This document shows, piece after piece, positions 25,088-34,428 of a stretch of DNA of 43,852 nt. Within the stretch, counting starts at the first letter, position 1, and each line of letters starts with the position of its first letter. A model generated the notes under the pieces. It saw only the letters and a program-made list of their open reading frames with translations, was not told the origin of the DNA and searched no databases. The stretch is from contig JAATGQ010000260.1 of NCBI GenBank assembly GCA_015654595.1, positions 1 through 43,852 on the forward strand, in the 5' to 3' direction. The stretch comes from Chitinophagales bacterium (GTDB lineage Bacteria > Bacteroidota > Bacteroidia > Chitinophagales > Chitinophagaceae). Made by a program: the position numbers and the translations under genes.

Positions 25088-27721
25088 ATGGCAAAATCCA
25101 GCGCAGAAACTCCACTCATGCAACAACACCGGGCTATTAAACAAAGATACCCCGACGCTATCCTGTTATTCCGGGTAGGCGATTTCTATGAGACCTTTGG
25201 AGAAGACGCTATAACATCCTCAAAAGTGCTCGGCATCACGCTGACCAAACGGAATAACGGAGCCGCCTTCTCTTCGGAACTGGCCGGCTTCCCCCATCAC
25301 TCGCTGGATACCTACCTCCACAAACTCGTCAAGGCAGGCCACCGCGTTGCCGTCGTAGATCAGTTGGAAGACCCCAAGGCTGCGAAAGGAATCGTCAAAA
25401 GAGGCGTCACGGAACTCGTCACCCCCGGCGTCGCGACCAACGACAAACTCCTCGAAGGCAGCAGCAACAACTTTCTCGCCGGCATCCACTTTCCCGACGG
25501 CTGGTCCGCCAGCGCCAGCGACAACATTCCCCTCCTCGGCATCTCTTTTCTGGATATCTCCACCGGGGAATTCTTCGTCGCCGAAGGCAATACGGAATAC
25601 GCAGACAGACTCCTCCAAACCCTTCGCCCCGCGGAGATCATCTTCCAGCGCAGCCACCAAAAAGCGTTCAAGGAATGGTTTGGCAGCAAAGTCTACACCT
25701 ATACGCTGGAAAGCTGGCTCTTCGACGAAGCATTCGCCACCGAAAGCCTGCTCAAACACTTCCAGACGCACTCGCTGAAAGGATTCGGCATCGAGTCAAT
25801 GAAAGCAGGGATCATCGCCGCAGGAGCCGTTCTGCATTACCTCAAGGACACCGAACACCCCCACCTGCAGCACCTCGCCACCCTCCAGCGCATCGACCGG
25901 GAAGACCATCTCTGGATGGATAAGTTCACCATTCGCAACCTCGAACTGATCGGCCCTTCCAGCGGCGACGGACACGGCAGCCACCTGCTGAAAGTAATCG
26001 ACAACACGGTATCCCCCATGGGCGCACGCCTCATAAAACGCTGGCTGCTCATGCCGCTGAAAGATGCCGCCCGCATCCGCCAGCGCCTCGATGCCGTTGA
26101 GTTCTTTATAAAAGATCCTGACCTCCGCGCCGCACTGAGCCAACACATCCAGCAATGCGGAGACATCGAACGCCTTGTCAGTAAAATACCCTCGCGCAAG
26201 ATCAACCCGCGCGAACTGGTGCTGCTCGCCAAAGGACTCGAGCATGTCCAGGCCATAAAACAACTGTCCGGCTCCTTCACGGAAGAACTGCCCCGTGACC
26301 TCGGCCTCCAGCTCGACCCCTGCCCCGACATAAGAACGAGGATCGAAGCAACGATCTCGGATAACCCGCCGGTAGCCGTCTCCAAAGGAGATACTATCAG
26401 AGGAGGCGTAAACGCCGAGCTGGACAAGCTACGCCAAATCGCCACCGGCGGAAAGGACTACCTCGTCCAGCTTCAACAAAAAGAAGCCGGGCGGTCCGGG
26501 ATCAGCTCCCTCAAAATTGGATTCAACAACGTCTTCGGCTACTACCTCGAAGTCACCAACACACATAAAGACAAGGTTCCGGCCGACTGGATGCGCAAAC
26601 AGACCTTGGCCAACGCAGAACGTTATATCACACCGGAACTGAAAGAATACGAAGAACAGATCACCGGCGCCGAAGAAAAGATCATGGCCCTCGAAGCGGC
26701 CATCTACGAAGAACTGGTGGCCTTCCTGCAAACAAAGATAGCCCCCATCCAGACCAACGGGCATCTACTGGCCATACTGGACTGCCTGCTTTGCTTCGCC
26801 AGCAACGCGCTTCAATACAATTACAAAAAACCCGTCCTCCACGAAGGCCGTGACCTCGAGCTGAAAGGCAGCCGTCACCCCGTCATCGAAAGACAGCTGC
26901 CCGCCGGGGAATCCTATATTTCCAATGACCTGGTACTCGACCCCGGTTCACAACAGATCATCATCCTCACCGGACCCAATATGAGCGGTAAAAGCGCGCT
27001 GCTTCGCCAGACAGCCCTCATCACCCTCATGGCCCACATGGGCAGCTTCGTCCCCTGCGACGCAGCCAGCATCCCGCTGACAGACAAGATCTTTACCCGT
27101 GTCGGCGCATCCGATAACCTCAGCGGCGGCGAATCTACCTTCATGGTTGAAATGAACGAAACCGCCAGCATCATCAATAACCTCACCCCCGGAAGCCTTA
27201 TCCTGCTGGACGAAATAGGAAGGGGAACGTCCACCTATGACGGTATCTCCATCGCCTGGAGCATCGCCGAATACCTGCACAACTCCCCCAACGCGCCAAA
27301 AACGCTCTTCGCCACACACTATCACGAACTGAACGAACTGGAAAACAAGCTGCCCCGCGTCCGTAACTACCATATCACCAATAAGGAAGTCGGCAACAAA
27401 GTCATCTTCCTGCGCAAACTCGCACCGGGCGGCAGTATCCATAGCTTCGGTATCCACGTCGCAAAAATGGCCGGAATGCCCCCCGCACTGATCCAGCGCG
27501 CTGAAGAAATACTGCACCAACTCGAAGACAAACACGTCGACAGCCCCATCGAAGAATCACTCAAACAGGTAAGCGCGCCAAAAATGCAGCTTTCTATCTT
27601 CGACGCACACACGGAAACCTTTCAACAAATACGCCAGCTGCTCGAAAACACCGACATCAACAGACTGACACCGGTCGAAGCCCTGCTCAAACTCCAGGAG
27701 ATTAAACATCGCCTGAAATAA
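25088..27721 (+). CDS. mutS: DNA mismatch repair protein MutS
   Basis: This 877-residue ATPase recognises mismatches and starts repair. The N-terminal mismatch-binding motif is GDFYETFGED (F33-Y34-E35). Connector, lever and clamp domains follow. The ABC-type ATPase has Walker A GPNMSGKS (629-636), Walker B ILLDE (D708/E709), and the signature region GRGTSTYDG. Length and domain order are those of bacterial MutS1. The ATG at 25088 starts just before the conserved ETPLMQQHRAIKQRYPDAIL; a GTG frame from 25034 would lie in the terminator-promoter region. It is a single-gene transcript flanked by hairpins. Confidence 0.97.
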   Translation: MAKSSAETPLMQQHRAIKQRYPDAILLFRVGDFYETFGEDAITSSKVLGITLTKRNNGAAFSSELAGFPHHSLDTYLHKLVKAGHRVAVVDQLEDPKAAKGIVKRGVTELVTPGVATNDKLLEGSSNNFLAGIHFPDGWSASASDNIPLLGISFLDISTGEFFVAEGNTEYADRLLQTLRPAEIIFQRSHQKAFKEWFGSKVYTYTLESWLFDEAFATESLLKHFQTHSLKGFGIESMKAGIIAAGAVLHYLKDTEHPHLQHLATLQRIDREDHLWMDKFTIRNLELIGPSSGDGHGSHLLKVIDNTVSPMGARLIKRWLLMPLKDAARIRQRLDAVEFFIKDPDLRAALSQHIQQCGDIERLVSKIPSRKINPRELVLLAKGLEHVQAIKQLSGSFTEELPRDLGLQLDPCPDIRTRIEATISDNPPVAVSKGDTIRGGVNAELDKLRQIATGGKDYLVQLQQKEAGRSGISSLKIGFNNVFGYYLEVTNTHKDKVPADWMRKQTLANAERYITPELKEYEEQITGAEEKIMALEAAIYEELVAFLQTKIAPIQTNGHLLAILDCLLCFASNALQYNYKKPVLHEGRDLELKGSRHPVIERQLPAGESYISNDLVLDPGSQQIIILTGPNMSGKSALLRQTALITLMAHMGSFVPCDAASIPLTDKIFTRVGASDNLSGGESTFMVEMNETASIINNLTPGSLILLDEIGRGTSTYDGISIAWSIAEYLHNSPNAPKTLFATHYHELNELENKLPRVRNYHITNKEVGNKVIFLRKLAPGGSIHSFGIHVAKMAGMPPALIQRAEEILHQLEDKHVDSPIEESLKQVSAPKMQLSIFDAHTETFQQIRQLLENTDINRLTPVEALLKLQEIKHRLK

Positions 27722-27729
27722 TACTATTC

Positions 27730-27775
27730 ATACCCCATTGTGACCGATGACCACAATGGGGTATCCTTCCTTCTG
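27730..27775 (+). terminator. Hairpin after mutS, probable terminator
   Basis: ATACCCCATTGTG and CACAATGGGGTAT (13 bp, perfect) enclose a 9-base loop. The downstream tract (CCTTCCTTCTG) is pyrimidine-rich but not a clean T-run. Confidence 0.6.
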
Positions 27776-27884
27776 TCATCGACCGATCTTTGTTTATCCT
27801 GACCCTGTTGCCTTATATCCCGGAAAACGACTCGCATCTTTTCGCTTATTATTTTCAGCCTTACTTCTATTCAACGATTGTCCT

Positions 27885-28823
27885 ATGATAAGATATTCTT
27901 ATCACCTGCATAATTATAGACATTGGCTCAGCGGTTTTAGCGAGTTGCTTCAAAAACCCGCGGGACACCGTCTGCTTACTATTCCATCCCAGCTCGGAGA
28001 AGGCGGCATCTATGCCCCCCACCTCACCGACGGCCTCTCAGGTATCGTGATGAACTTCCGGCTCCTCGACGACCTCGTTATCTACCATCCCGCCAGCACC
28101 GACCCGGGCCTCCTGGTTTCGTTCGATCAGATACGGACCGGCGACCGCGGCATCGTACAGCTAACCTCCACAGCAAACGCACAGGAAATAACGCTCCCCC
28201 GCAATATCCCTGTCAAAAGAGCCGCCCTCTTCTTCTCCCCTTCCTTTCTGAAATATCATATCCGCAAAGATTTCCTCGAAGAGCTCTTTCAACAAGCTGA
28301 CAAAGGATACAAAGAACCCCTGCCCTTTGAATATCGTCAGCAGCTGGAAGATATATTCAACGCAGATCCAACCTCACCGCTGCACCACCTGCAGATACAA
28401 AACAGATTCAACAGCCTCACGGAAAAACTCCTCCACACACTGCTGTCCCGCACCAACTTCCCCAATCCCGATCCCAGCGCCTGGGCAAGAGGCAAAGAAA
28501 AAGACCTCGAAGCGCTGAAAAGCATCGTACAGATCCTCAGCGACACACAGCTTCACAAATTCCCCTCCATCGAAACGCTCTCCAAAAAAGCCATGATGAG
28601 TTCAACCAAACTCAAAAGCAGGTTCAAACAGATCTATGGCATGAAACTTTATGAATTCTATAACCGCCATCGACTCGAACAAGCAAAAGAAATGCTGAAG
28701 ACAGGAAAATTCTCGGTAAAACAAGTCGGCGTAAACATCGGCTTTTCCAATCTGAGCAATTTTGCAAAAGCCTTTAAGAAAGAATTTGGTATTCTTCCTA
28801 AGGATGTTTTAAGAAATAAATAG
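27885..28823 (+). CDS. AraC-family transcriptional regulator (tandem copy 1)
   Basis: This 312-residue protein has an N-terminal sensing region (about 1-200) of unknown fold, starting MIRYSYHLHNYRHWL, and a C-terminal AraC double helix-turn-helix (about 215-310). The second recognition block reads GFSNLSNFAKAFKKEFGILP, the most diagnostic AraC segment. The ATG at 27885 aligns with the start of the paralogue encoded next; a longer frame to 27747 would overlap the mutS terminator. No two-component or sugar-binding cupin signature is seen, so the ligand is unknown. The next gene begins 190 bases downstream and has its own promoter. Confidence 0.87.
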   Translation: MIRYSYHLHNYRHWLSGFSELLQKPAGHRLLTIPSQLGEGGIYAPHLTDGLSGIVMNFRLLDDLVIYHPASTDPGLLVSFDQIRTGDRGIVQLTSTANAQEITLPRNIPVKRAALFFSPSFLKYHIRKDFLEELFQQADKGYKEPLPFEYRQQLEDIFNADPTSPLHHLQIQNRFNSLTEKLLHTLLSRTNFPNPDPSAWARGKEKDLEALKSIVQILSDTQLHKFPSIETLSKKAMMSSTKLKSRFKQIYGMKLYEFYNRHRLEQAKEMLKTGKFSVKQVGVNIGFSNLSNFAKAFKKEFGILPKDVLRNK

Positions 28824-28906
28824 TAATTACTCCTCAAAGTTATGTTAAATAGCCTTTACAGCTAGTAAAAGGAACATTCTGGTGTCTTCTTGCGTCATTT
28901 ATTTTA

Positions 28907-28914
28907 TAAATTTG
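28907..28914 (+). promoter_or_regulatory. -7 promoter box of AraC copy 2
   Basis: TAAATTTG is a perfect TAnnTTTG match, with a TTG (28890-28892) 14 bases upstream, shorter than the usual spacing. It implies a leader of about 95 bases. Confidence 0.45.
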
Positions 28915-29013
28915 CACTTTTTATCCGAGACCGCTATTGCACGCCTACCATCCAACCGCGACTAATGCCATTGAGAGAGACAGATTTTCGTAAACGTGAA
29001 AAAACAGGTGAAT

Positions 29014-29994
29014 ATGGTCAAGTACTCATTCCAACTGGAAAATTTCGAAAAATGGCTAACGGACTTCGCTGTAGCAATGAATACCACAGTTAAAGATCGC
29101 GTTATTACCATTCCCTCCCATCTGGGCACAGGAACAATCCTGGCGCAGAACGTAAACCAACACTTATCCTATGCGGTCATGAACGTTAAACTCGAACATG
29201 ACCTGGAACTATATCGTGAAACCGGCGCAAAAGGTTTCTCCATTTCGTTTAACCAGGTAGAAGTACAAAAAGAAATGCAGGTGGGACACCGCCAGCAGCT
29301 GGTTACGGACAAAAGGCCTTTCCGCAACGATATTTTTTTGACGGACCCTCGCGACAGCGCCTTTTTGAAGATCTCCGCCGGCAGCCAGGTGAAGCGTCTG
29401 CTCATCGTCTGTTCGCATGAACTGGCTCTCCAATACCTGCCAAAAGACGTCTTTGATAAACTCGACTCCTTTGCGAGAAACAACAGCAGCAGCGAAAACC
29501 CGCTGTTCATTAACCTTTCGCACCGCACGATGCTGAAAGAAGTATTCGAGATCAAAGAGAACGATCCGATCAGCCAGATCAAAAGACTGTCCGGTATCAT
29601 CCATCTGATGGAAAAGCTGCTGCATTCCTTCCTGCGCCAGGAACAATCGGCATTGCCCAGAACGGTAAAGAAGAACGATCTGGAAAGCATGCAGCACGTC
29701 GAACAGATCCTCAGCAGTAAACTCGAAGGATTCCCTTCCCTCGAATCACTCGCCCAGGAAGTGTTCATGAGCACCAGCAAACTCAAGAATCTGTTCAAAC
29801 AGGTCTACGGCCATACGCTGTATGATTACTACAACAAAAGCCGTCTTCAAAGAGCAAAAGACCTGCTCATCACAGGCCAGTGCAGCATCAAACAGGCAGG
29901 CAGCGAAATCGGCTTCTCAAACCTTAGCCACTTCGCAAAAGCCTTCCGCAAAGAGTTTGGTATCCTGCCAAGAGACCTCGTAAAAGGCCGTTAA
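29014..29994 (+). CDS. AraC-family transcriptional regulator (tandem copy 2)
   Basis: This 326-residue paralogue of the preceding gene aligns along its whole length: MVKYSFQLENFEKWL, then RVITIPSHLGTGTI against HRLLTIPSQLGEGGI, a similar middle, and a near-matching C-terminal AraC domain (LESLAQEVFMSTSKLKNLFK; GFSNLSHFAKAFRKEFGILP). The start at 29014 is chosen by this alignment; a GTG six codons upstream is the alternative. Conserved sensing regions in both copies suggest related ligands. Convergent with the FGGY kinase gene, with a hairpin between them. Confidence 0.87.
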   Translation: MVKYSFQLENFEKWLTDFAVAMNTTVKDRVITIPSHLGTGTILAQNVNQHLSYAVMNVKLEHDLELYRETGAKGFSISFNQVEVQKEMQVGHRQQLVTDKRPFRNDIFLTDPRDSAFLKISAGSQVKRLLIVCSHELALQYLPKDVFDKLDSFARNNSSSENPLFINLSHRTMLKEVFEIKENDPISQIKRLSGIIHLMEKLLHSFLRQEQSALPRTVKKNDLESMQHVEQILSSKLEGFPSLESLAQEVFMSTSKLKNLFKQVYGHTLYDYYNKSRLQRAKDLLITGQCSIKQAGSEIGFSNLSHFAKAFRKEFGILPRDLVKGR

Positions 29995-30000
29995 GCTAAA

Positions 30001-30045
30001 ATCAAAAGCCGAAGCGTGCGTTTTGAAAAACGCACGCTTCGGCCA
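30001..30045 (-). terminator. Strong hairpin terminator, minus-strand side (FGGY kinase), possibly bidirectional
   Basis: GCCGAAGCGTGCGTTT (30008-30023) and AAACGCACGCTTCGGC (30028-30043) form a perfect 16-bp stem with loop TGAA. On the minus strand TTTTGATTTT follows; on the + strand the tract is not T-rich. Confidence 0.7.
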
Positions 30046-30074
30046 ATATCGTCCAGATCCCGGCCTGGCTTACC

Positions 30075-31604
30075 TCACATCAGATCCTTTAGTCGGCTAT
30101 ACAATTCCGTAAATACTTTATAGTTCGAAAGATATACTTCATGCCGCAGCGCATCCGGCTCATAGCGCTCCGACACTCCCGACAACGCTGCCACGCTTTT
30201 CCAATCCGGAACGATCCCCAGCGCATACAAAGCCAGCATTGCCGCGCCGACAGCCGACGCATCCGCCTTCCCCGTCACATACACGGTCTTCATAAAAACG
30301 TCAGCCATCAGCTGCAGCCAGTCTTTACTCTTCGTAAACCCGCCGCTGGCATAAATATGCTTTATCGGCCCCAGCGTCTCTTCCAACGAAACGCCGATCT
30401 GCCGCATCTCAAAACAAACGCCCTCCAGTATTGCCCGGATAAAATGCCGCTGCCCATGAACAGACCTGACGCCAAAGAACACCCCCCTGGCATGGGCATC
30501 CCAGACCGGTGCTCTTTCTCCCTGCAGATAAGGCAGAAAAACCAAACCGGAAGAACCTGGTTCCACCTCCGCCGCCTCTCTCACCCAACGCTCGGTATCG
30601 CCCCCTCTTTCCTGGCCCAGCACCTGCTGTATGTACCACTGCAATACATTCCCGCCATTATTCGTCGCTCCTCCGCATACATAATGCTGCGGGGTCAATA
30701 TATAACTGAAAATACGTTCCTGTACATCATATTTCGGCGATGGCGCCGTCATCCGGATCGCACCGCTCGTTCCTATCGTCAGTGCAGTCTCCCCTTCCTG
30801 TATCGCCCCGCTGCCCAGATTCGCCATACAACCGTCACTCCCTCCTATCACAAATGACAACTCCGCCGGCATGCCCAAATCGCTCAGCGCATCCGGTATC
30901 CCTCGCAGCACATGCGTACAGGGTACCGGCTCAGACAAGCGCCCGGCATCGATCCCAGCCAGCTCCAAAGCGGCTGGATACCACTCCAGCTTACGGATAT
31001 CAAAAAGCCCCGTCGCCGAAGCGATCGAATAATCTACCTGGTAAACCCCAAACCATCGCTGCCAGATATATTCTTTTATGGAAATAAACCGCGCCGCCCG
31101 CCGAAAGACGTCCGGCTCCGCCTCCCGCAGCCACAACAGCTTACACAAAGGTGACATCGCATGCACCGGCGTCCCCGTATGCTCATAGATCCTGCGACCC
31201 CGATCGGTCCCCTTCAAAGCCTCCGCCTGCGCCGCCGGCCGTAGATCAGCCCAGGTCATCGCCCTCGTTATTGGCACACCCTGCCCGTCTACCGCAATAA
31301 GACTGTGCATCGCACAACTCAACGAGATCCCGGCTAAATCCGCCGGCCATGCACCCTTCAGGCCATCCCCCACCGGCGTCACTGCATCCGGCCATCTCGC
31401 ACTCGCCGACATCACTCCCCCCAGCTTCCGCAATACCTCCGTCACCGCCTCCAATAACAGCAGAGCGTCCAGCTCATACCTTCCATCGGCATCGCTGACA
31501 ACAGGATACGACACATCAGCCCCGCCCAACACTTCCCCCTTCTCCGTAAACGCTACGGCTTTGGTATTGGTAGTGCCGATGTCAATGCCGATGATGTATC
31601 GCAT
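30075..31604 (-). CDS. FGGY-family carbohydrate kinase, gluconokinase-like
   Basis: This 509-residue sugar kinase has the N-terminal ATPase motif IIGIDIGTTNTKAVAF, the substrate segment AMHSLIAVDGQG then TWADLRP, the GGSDGCMANLGSGAIQ phosphate block, TIGTSGAIR and the C-terminal ASGGFTKSKDWLQLMADVF. HSL...D...P.T..TWAD.R and SDG.ANLGSGA resemble gluconokinases of this family more than xylulokinases, so it probably phosphorylates gluconate or a similar acid. A loop near residues 62-85 (SASARWPDAVTPVGDG) appears longer than usual. Its ATG shares one base with the cysteine desulfurase stop (TAATG), so translation is coupled. Confidence 0.85.
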   Translation of the reverse strand: MRYIIGIDIGTTNTKAVAFTEKGEVLGGADVSYPVVSDADGRYELDALLLLEAVTEVLRKLGGVMSASARWPDAVTPVGDGLKGAWPADLAGISLSCAMHSLIAVDGQGVPITRAMTWADLRPAAQAEALKGTDRGRRIYEHTGTPVHAMSPLCKLLWLREAEPDVFRRAARFISIKEYIWQRWFGVYQVDYSIASATGLFDIRKLEWYPAALELAGIDAGRLSEPVPCTHVLRGIPDALSDLGMPAELSFVIGGSDGCMANLGSGAIQEGETALTIGTSGAIRMTAPSPKYDVQERIFSYILTPQHYVCGGATNNGGNVLQWYIQQVLGQERGGDTERWVREAAEVEPGSSGLVFLPYLQGERAPVWDAHARGVFFGVRSVHGQRHFIRAILEGVCFEMRQIGVSLEETLGPIKHIYASGGFTKSKDWLQLMADVFMKTVYVTGKADASAVGAAMLALYALGIVPDWKSVAALSGVSERYEPDALRHEVYLSNYKVFTELYSRLKDLM

Positions 31605-32731
31605 TAAATCAATTCTTTCAGTTTTGCGACCACCTGGTCGACCTCTTCGCGGGTATTGTGTTTAGAGAAAGAAAACCGTACCGTAACCTGGTTCGGATTG
31701 TTGTTGATCGCGCGGATCACATGCGACCCCTGCTCAACGCCGCTCGTACAGGCACTGCCGCCCGAAGCGCAGATATGATTGATGTCCAGGTTGAACAATA
31801 ACATCTCCGACTTCTCGGTCTTCGGGAAAGAAACGCTAAGTACGGTATAAAGACTGCGACCCAGCGGATCGCCATTAAACGAAATTCCTTTTACATGCTT
31901 CTTCAACTGCTCCATCATATAGACCTTGATGCCTTTGATGTAGCCGCTGTCCGCTTCAAAACCAGCCGTTGCCAGTTCCAGCGCCTTTGCAAATCCAACG
32001 ATGCCATACACACTTTCGGTGCCGGCCCTCATATTGCGTTCCTGCGAACCACCATGGATCAGCGGATGGATGCGCACATTCTCATTGATATACAATATTC
32101 CCGTCCCTTTGGGGCCATGGAACTTGTGACCAGCCGCAGTGATAAAATGAACCGGCGTGTTACGGAGATCGAAAGGGAAATGGCCTACCGTCTGCACGGT
32201 ATCGGAGTGAAAAATAGCGCCATATAGTTTACACAGTTCGCCTACCGATTGCATATCCAGCAGGTTGCCGATCTCGTTGTTGGCATGCATCAGCGTCACC
32301 AGCGTCTTTTCAGCGCTCGAAGCCAGCTTTTGCTCCAGGTCTTCCAGGTCGATATGCCCGTTGGGCAGCACGGCAACATAACTCAACGCCGCCTCACCCC
32401 GCTTGTGCAGGTGCTCTACGGTATGCAAGGTGGCATGATGCTCCAGCGGGGAAGTGATGATATGCGTACAGCCAAGATCCCGAACCGCAGCCGTAATGGC
32501 CGTATTCGAACTTTCAGTACCGCCCGAAGTAAAAAAGATCTCGGCGGGATGCGCATTCAGAATTTTTGCTACAGATTTCCGGCTGTTTTCGATAGCAAGC
32601 CTCGACTCCCGGCCATAAGAATAAATAGAAGAAGGATTTCCAAATTTTTCAGTCAAATAGGGCATCATAGCTTCCAGAACATGGGGGTCCAGCGAAGTAG
32701 TAGCGGCATTATCGAAATAGATTCTTTCCAT
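31604..32731 (-). CDS. Cysteine desulfurase (NifS/IscS family)
   Basis: This 375-residue PLP enzyme releases sulfur from cysteine for Fe-S clusters and thio-modification of tRNA. It begins MERIYFDNAATTSLDPHVLE, the family start. The PLP lysine is in AAGHKFHGPKG, GGTESSN and HHATLHTVE lie in the cofactor site, and the persulfide cysteine is in GGSACTSG. It lacks an adjacent IscU scaffold and is instead coupled to the sugar kinase gene. A -7 box lies 7 bases upstream of the ATG. Confidence 0.93.
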   Translation of the reverse strand: MERIYFDNAATTSLDPHVLEAMMPYLTEKFGNPSSIYSYGRESRLAIENSRKSVAKILNAHPAEIFFTSGGTESSNTAITAAVRDLGCTHIITSPLEHHATLHTVEHLHKRGEAALSYVAVLPNGHIDLEDLEQKLASSAEKTLVTLMHANNEIGNLLDMQSVGELCKLYGAIFHSDTVQTVGHFPFDLRNTPVHFITAAGHKFHGPKGTGILYINENVRIHPLIHGGSQERNMRAGTESVYGIVGFAKALELATAGFEADSGYIKGIKVYMMEQLKKHVKGISFNGDPLGRSLYTVLSVSFPKTEKSEMLLFNLDINHICASGGSACTSGVEQGSHVIRAINNNPNQVTVRFSFSKHNTREEVDQVVAKLKELI

Positions 32732-32738
32732 AGCGCGG

Positions 32739-32766
32739 CAAATGTAAGGATTCTCCCCAACTTCAA
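32739..32766 (-). promoter_or_regulatory. Promoter of the cysteine desulfurase gene
   Basis: TACATTTG (32739-32746, minus strand) is a perfect -7 box seven bases before the ATG, with TTG (32764-32766) 17 bases upstream. The leader would be only a few bases. Confidence 0.55.
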
Positions 32767-32860
32767 AATGTCAGCCCTCCGACAGTACCCCCCTCCCGGC
32801 CCGTGCAACCCGCTCCTGCCCGGAGCTTGCCCCAGCTTCGGCGAACCGCCCCTGGCTTCG

Positions 32861-32899
32861 GGGAGTTAAAGCCCCCCGCAACGGGGGGCTTTAACTCCC
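32861..32899. terminator. 18-bp perfect hairpin, distal of a tandem pair after glmM
   Basis: GGGAGTTAAAGCCCCCCG and its exact complement are separated by three bases (CAA). The stem's inner part GCCCCCCG/CGGGGGGC followed by TTTAA works as an intrinsic terminator in either direction. Confidence 0.65.
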
Positions 32900-32903
32900 A
32901 CCC

Positions 32904-32943
32904 AAAGCGAAGAAGCAAGCCTGACGGCTTGCTTCTTCGCTTT
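32904..32943. terminator. 18-bp perfect hairpin, proximal of a tandem pair after glmM
   Basis: AAAGCGAAGAAGCAAGCC and its exact complement enclose TGAC. It starts four bases before the glmM stop. With the hairpin at 32861-32899 it makes a tandem structure ending the glmM transcript. No run of more than three T follows, so it may act as a 3' stability element as much as a terminator. Confidence 0.55.
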
Positions 32944-32947
32944 GAAA

Positions 32948-34339
32948 TCAGATCGACTCCTTTATATCCTGCATCAACCTCTGCGCAATATTATTCGCAG
33001 TCGTCTCAAAATTACTTTCCGCATAAATCCTGATAATAGGCTCCGTGTTCGACGTCCTCAAATGCACCCAATCATTATCAAATTCAATCTTCAACCCATC
33101 CTCCGTATTGATCGGCTGATTCTTATACTTCTTCTGGATCTTCTCGAAGATCGAAGGCACATTGATCCCATGACCAAGCTCGATCTTATTCTTCGAAATA
33201 AAATAATCTGGATAACGGCTCCGGAAAGCACGCATCCCATTCTTATGATTCGACAACGAACTCAGGAAAAGGCCGATCCCGATCAACGCATCCCGGCCAT
33301 AATGAAGATCCGGAACGATAATACCTCCATTCCCCTCACCGCCGATCACCGCATTTACTGCTTTCATCTTATTGACCACATTCACCTCTCCGACCGCAGA
33401 AGGAAAATACTCGCCGCCCCGCTGTAACGTCACCTCCTTCAAAGCCTTCGTGCTGCTCATATTACTAACGGTATTACCCGGTCGCTTGCTTAATACATAG
33501 TCAGCAACCGCCACCAGCGTATACTCTTCTCCAAACATGCTCCCGTCCTCGTTGACAAAACAAAGCCTGTCCACATCCGGATCGACCGCAATACCCATAT
33601 CCGCCTTCGCCTTCTGCACCATCGCACTCAACCCTACCAGGTTCTCAGGCAAAGGTTCGGGATTATGCGCAAACTTACCATTGACCTCTTCATTGATCAG
33701 GATCACCTCCGCAACTCCCAGCGCCTTCAACAACGGCGGAAGAAACAAGGCCCCCGTTGAATTGACCACATCCACCACGATCTTATACTGTCTTTCTTTG
33801 ATAGCCGCAACATCCACCAGCGGATAATTCACCACCATGTCGATATGCTTCTGCAGCCAGGTGTCGTTCACAATATATTCGCCCAGCTTGTCCACCGTAG
33901 CAAAAGTAAAATCTTCTTTAGCAGCCTTTTCCAGTATCGCAGCCCCTTCTTCCGCAGAAATAAACTCTCCCCCGGCGTTCAATAGCTTGAGCGCATTCCA
34001 TTCCTTAGGGTTATGACTGGCCGTCAGGATAATCCCCCCAGCCGCCTTTTCACCGGGCACCGCCAGTTCCACCGTTGGCGTAGTAGAAAGCCCCAGATCG
34101 ATGACATCCAGCCCCAGGCCCCGCAGCGTACTGACGACGAGGGCGCTTACCATCCCGCCACTGATCCGCCCATCCCTGCCCACAACGATCTTCTTTGCTT
34201 CTTTTGTCTTTGGTCCTGTCTCCAATATCCTGCTGCCATACGCCGCAGTAAATTTGACTATATCCAGTGGGGAAAGGTTATCACCTGGTTTCCCGCCTAT
34301 CGTCCCCCTGATGCCGGAGATGCTTTTGATCAATGCCAC
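32948..34339 (-). CDS. glmM: Phosphoglucosamine mutase
   Basis: This 463-residue alpha-D-phosphohexomutase interconverts glucosamine-6-P and glucosamine-1-P for peptidoglycan and LPS precursors. The phosphoserine is S108 in TASHNPKEWNALK, the Mg site is DPDVDR, the sugar loop is GEGNGG, and the phosphate-binding loop is RTSNTEPIIRIYAE. The start is GTG at 34339 (MALIKSISGIRGTIGG, the canonical start), with a -7 box about 34 bases upstream. Some related enzymes act on mannose or glucose phosphates, but length and motifs favour GlmM. Confidence 0.9.
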   Translation of the reverse strand: MALIKSISGIRGTIGGKPGDNLSPLDIVKFTAAYGSRILETGPKTKEAKKIVVGRDGRISGGMVSALVVSTLRGLGLDVIDLGLSTTPTVELAVPGEKAAGGIILTASHNPKEWNALKLLNAGGEFISAEEGAAILEKAAKEDFTFATVDKLGEYIVNDTWLQKHIDMVVNYPLVDVAAIKERQYKIVVDVVNSTGALFLPPLLKALGVAEVILINEEVNGKFAHNPEPLPENLVGLSAMVQKAKADMGIAVDPDVDRLCFVNEDGSMFGEEYTLVAVADYVLSKRPGNTVSNMSSTKALKEVTLQRGGEYFPSAVGEVNVVNKMKAVNAVIGGEGNGGIIVPDLHYGRDALIGIGLFLSSLSNHKNGMRAFRSRYPDYFISKNKIELGHGINVPSIFEKIQKKYKNQPINTEDGLKIEFDNDWVHLRTSNTEPIIRIYAESNFETTANNIAQRLMQDIKESI

Positions 34340-34372
34340 AAGCGCTTGTTTTAAAGTCTACAATAATGTCTG

Positions 34373-34380
34373 CAAAAATA
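34373..34380 (-). promoter_or_regulatory. -7 promoter box of glmM
   Basis: TATTTTTG on the minus strand is a perfect TAnnTTTG match 33 bases before the GTG start. No ideal -33 TTG. It lies back to back with the methyltransferase promoter at 34406. Confidence 0.5.
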
Positions 34381-34405
34381 AGGTTTTTGGAAAGGGTTTT
34401 GCCCA

Positions 34406-34413
34406 TAAATTTG
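34406..34413 (+). promoter_or_regulatory. -7 promoter box of the SAM methyltransferase gene
   Basis: TAAATTTG is a perfect match 15 bases before the ATG at 34429; a TTG (34387-34389) lies 16 bases upstream. The leader would be about 12 bases, and the box excludes the longer frame from 34333. Confidence 0.55.
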
Positions 34414-34428
34414 TCGAAAGATCTCCCC

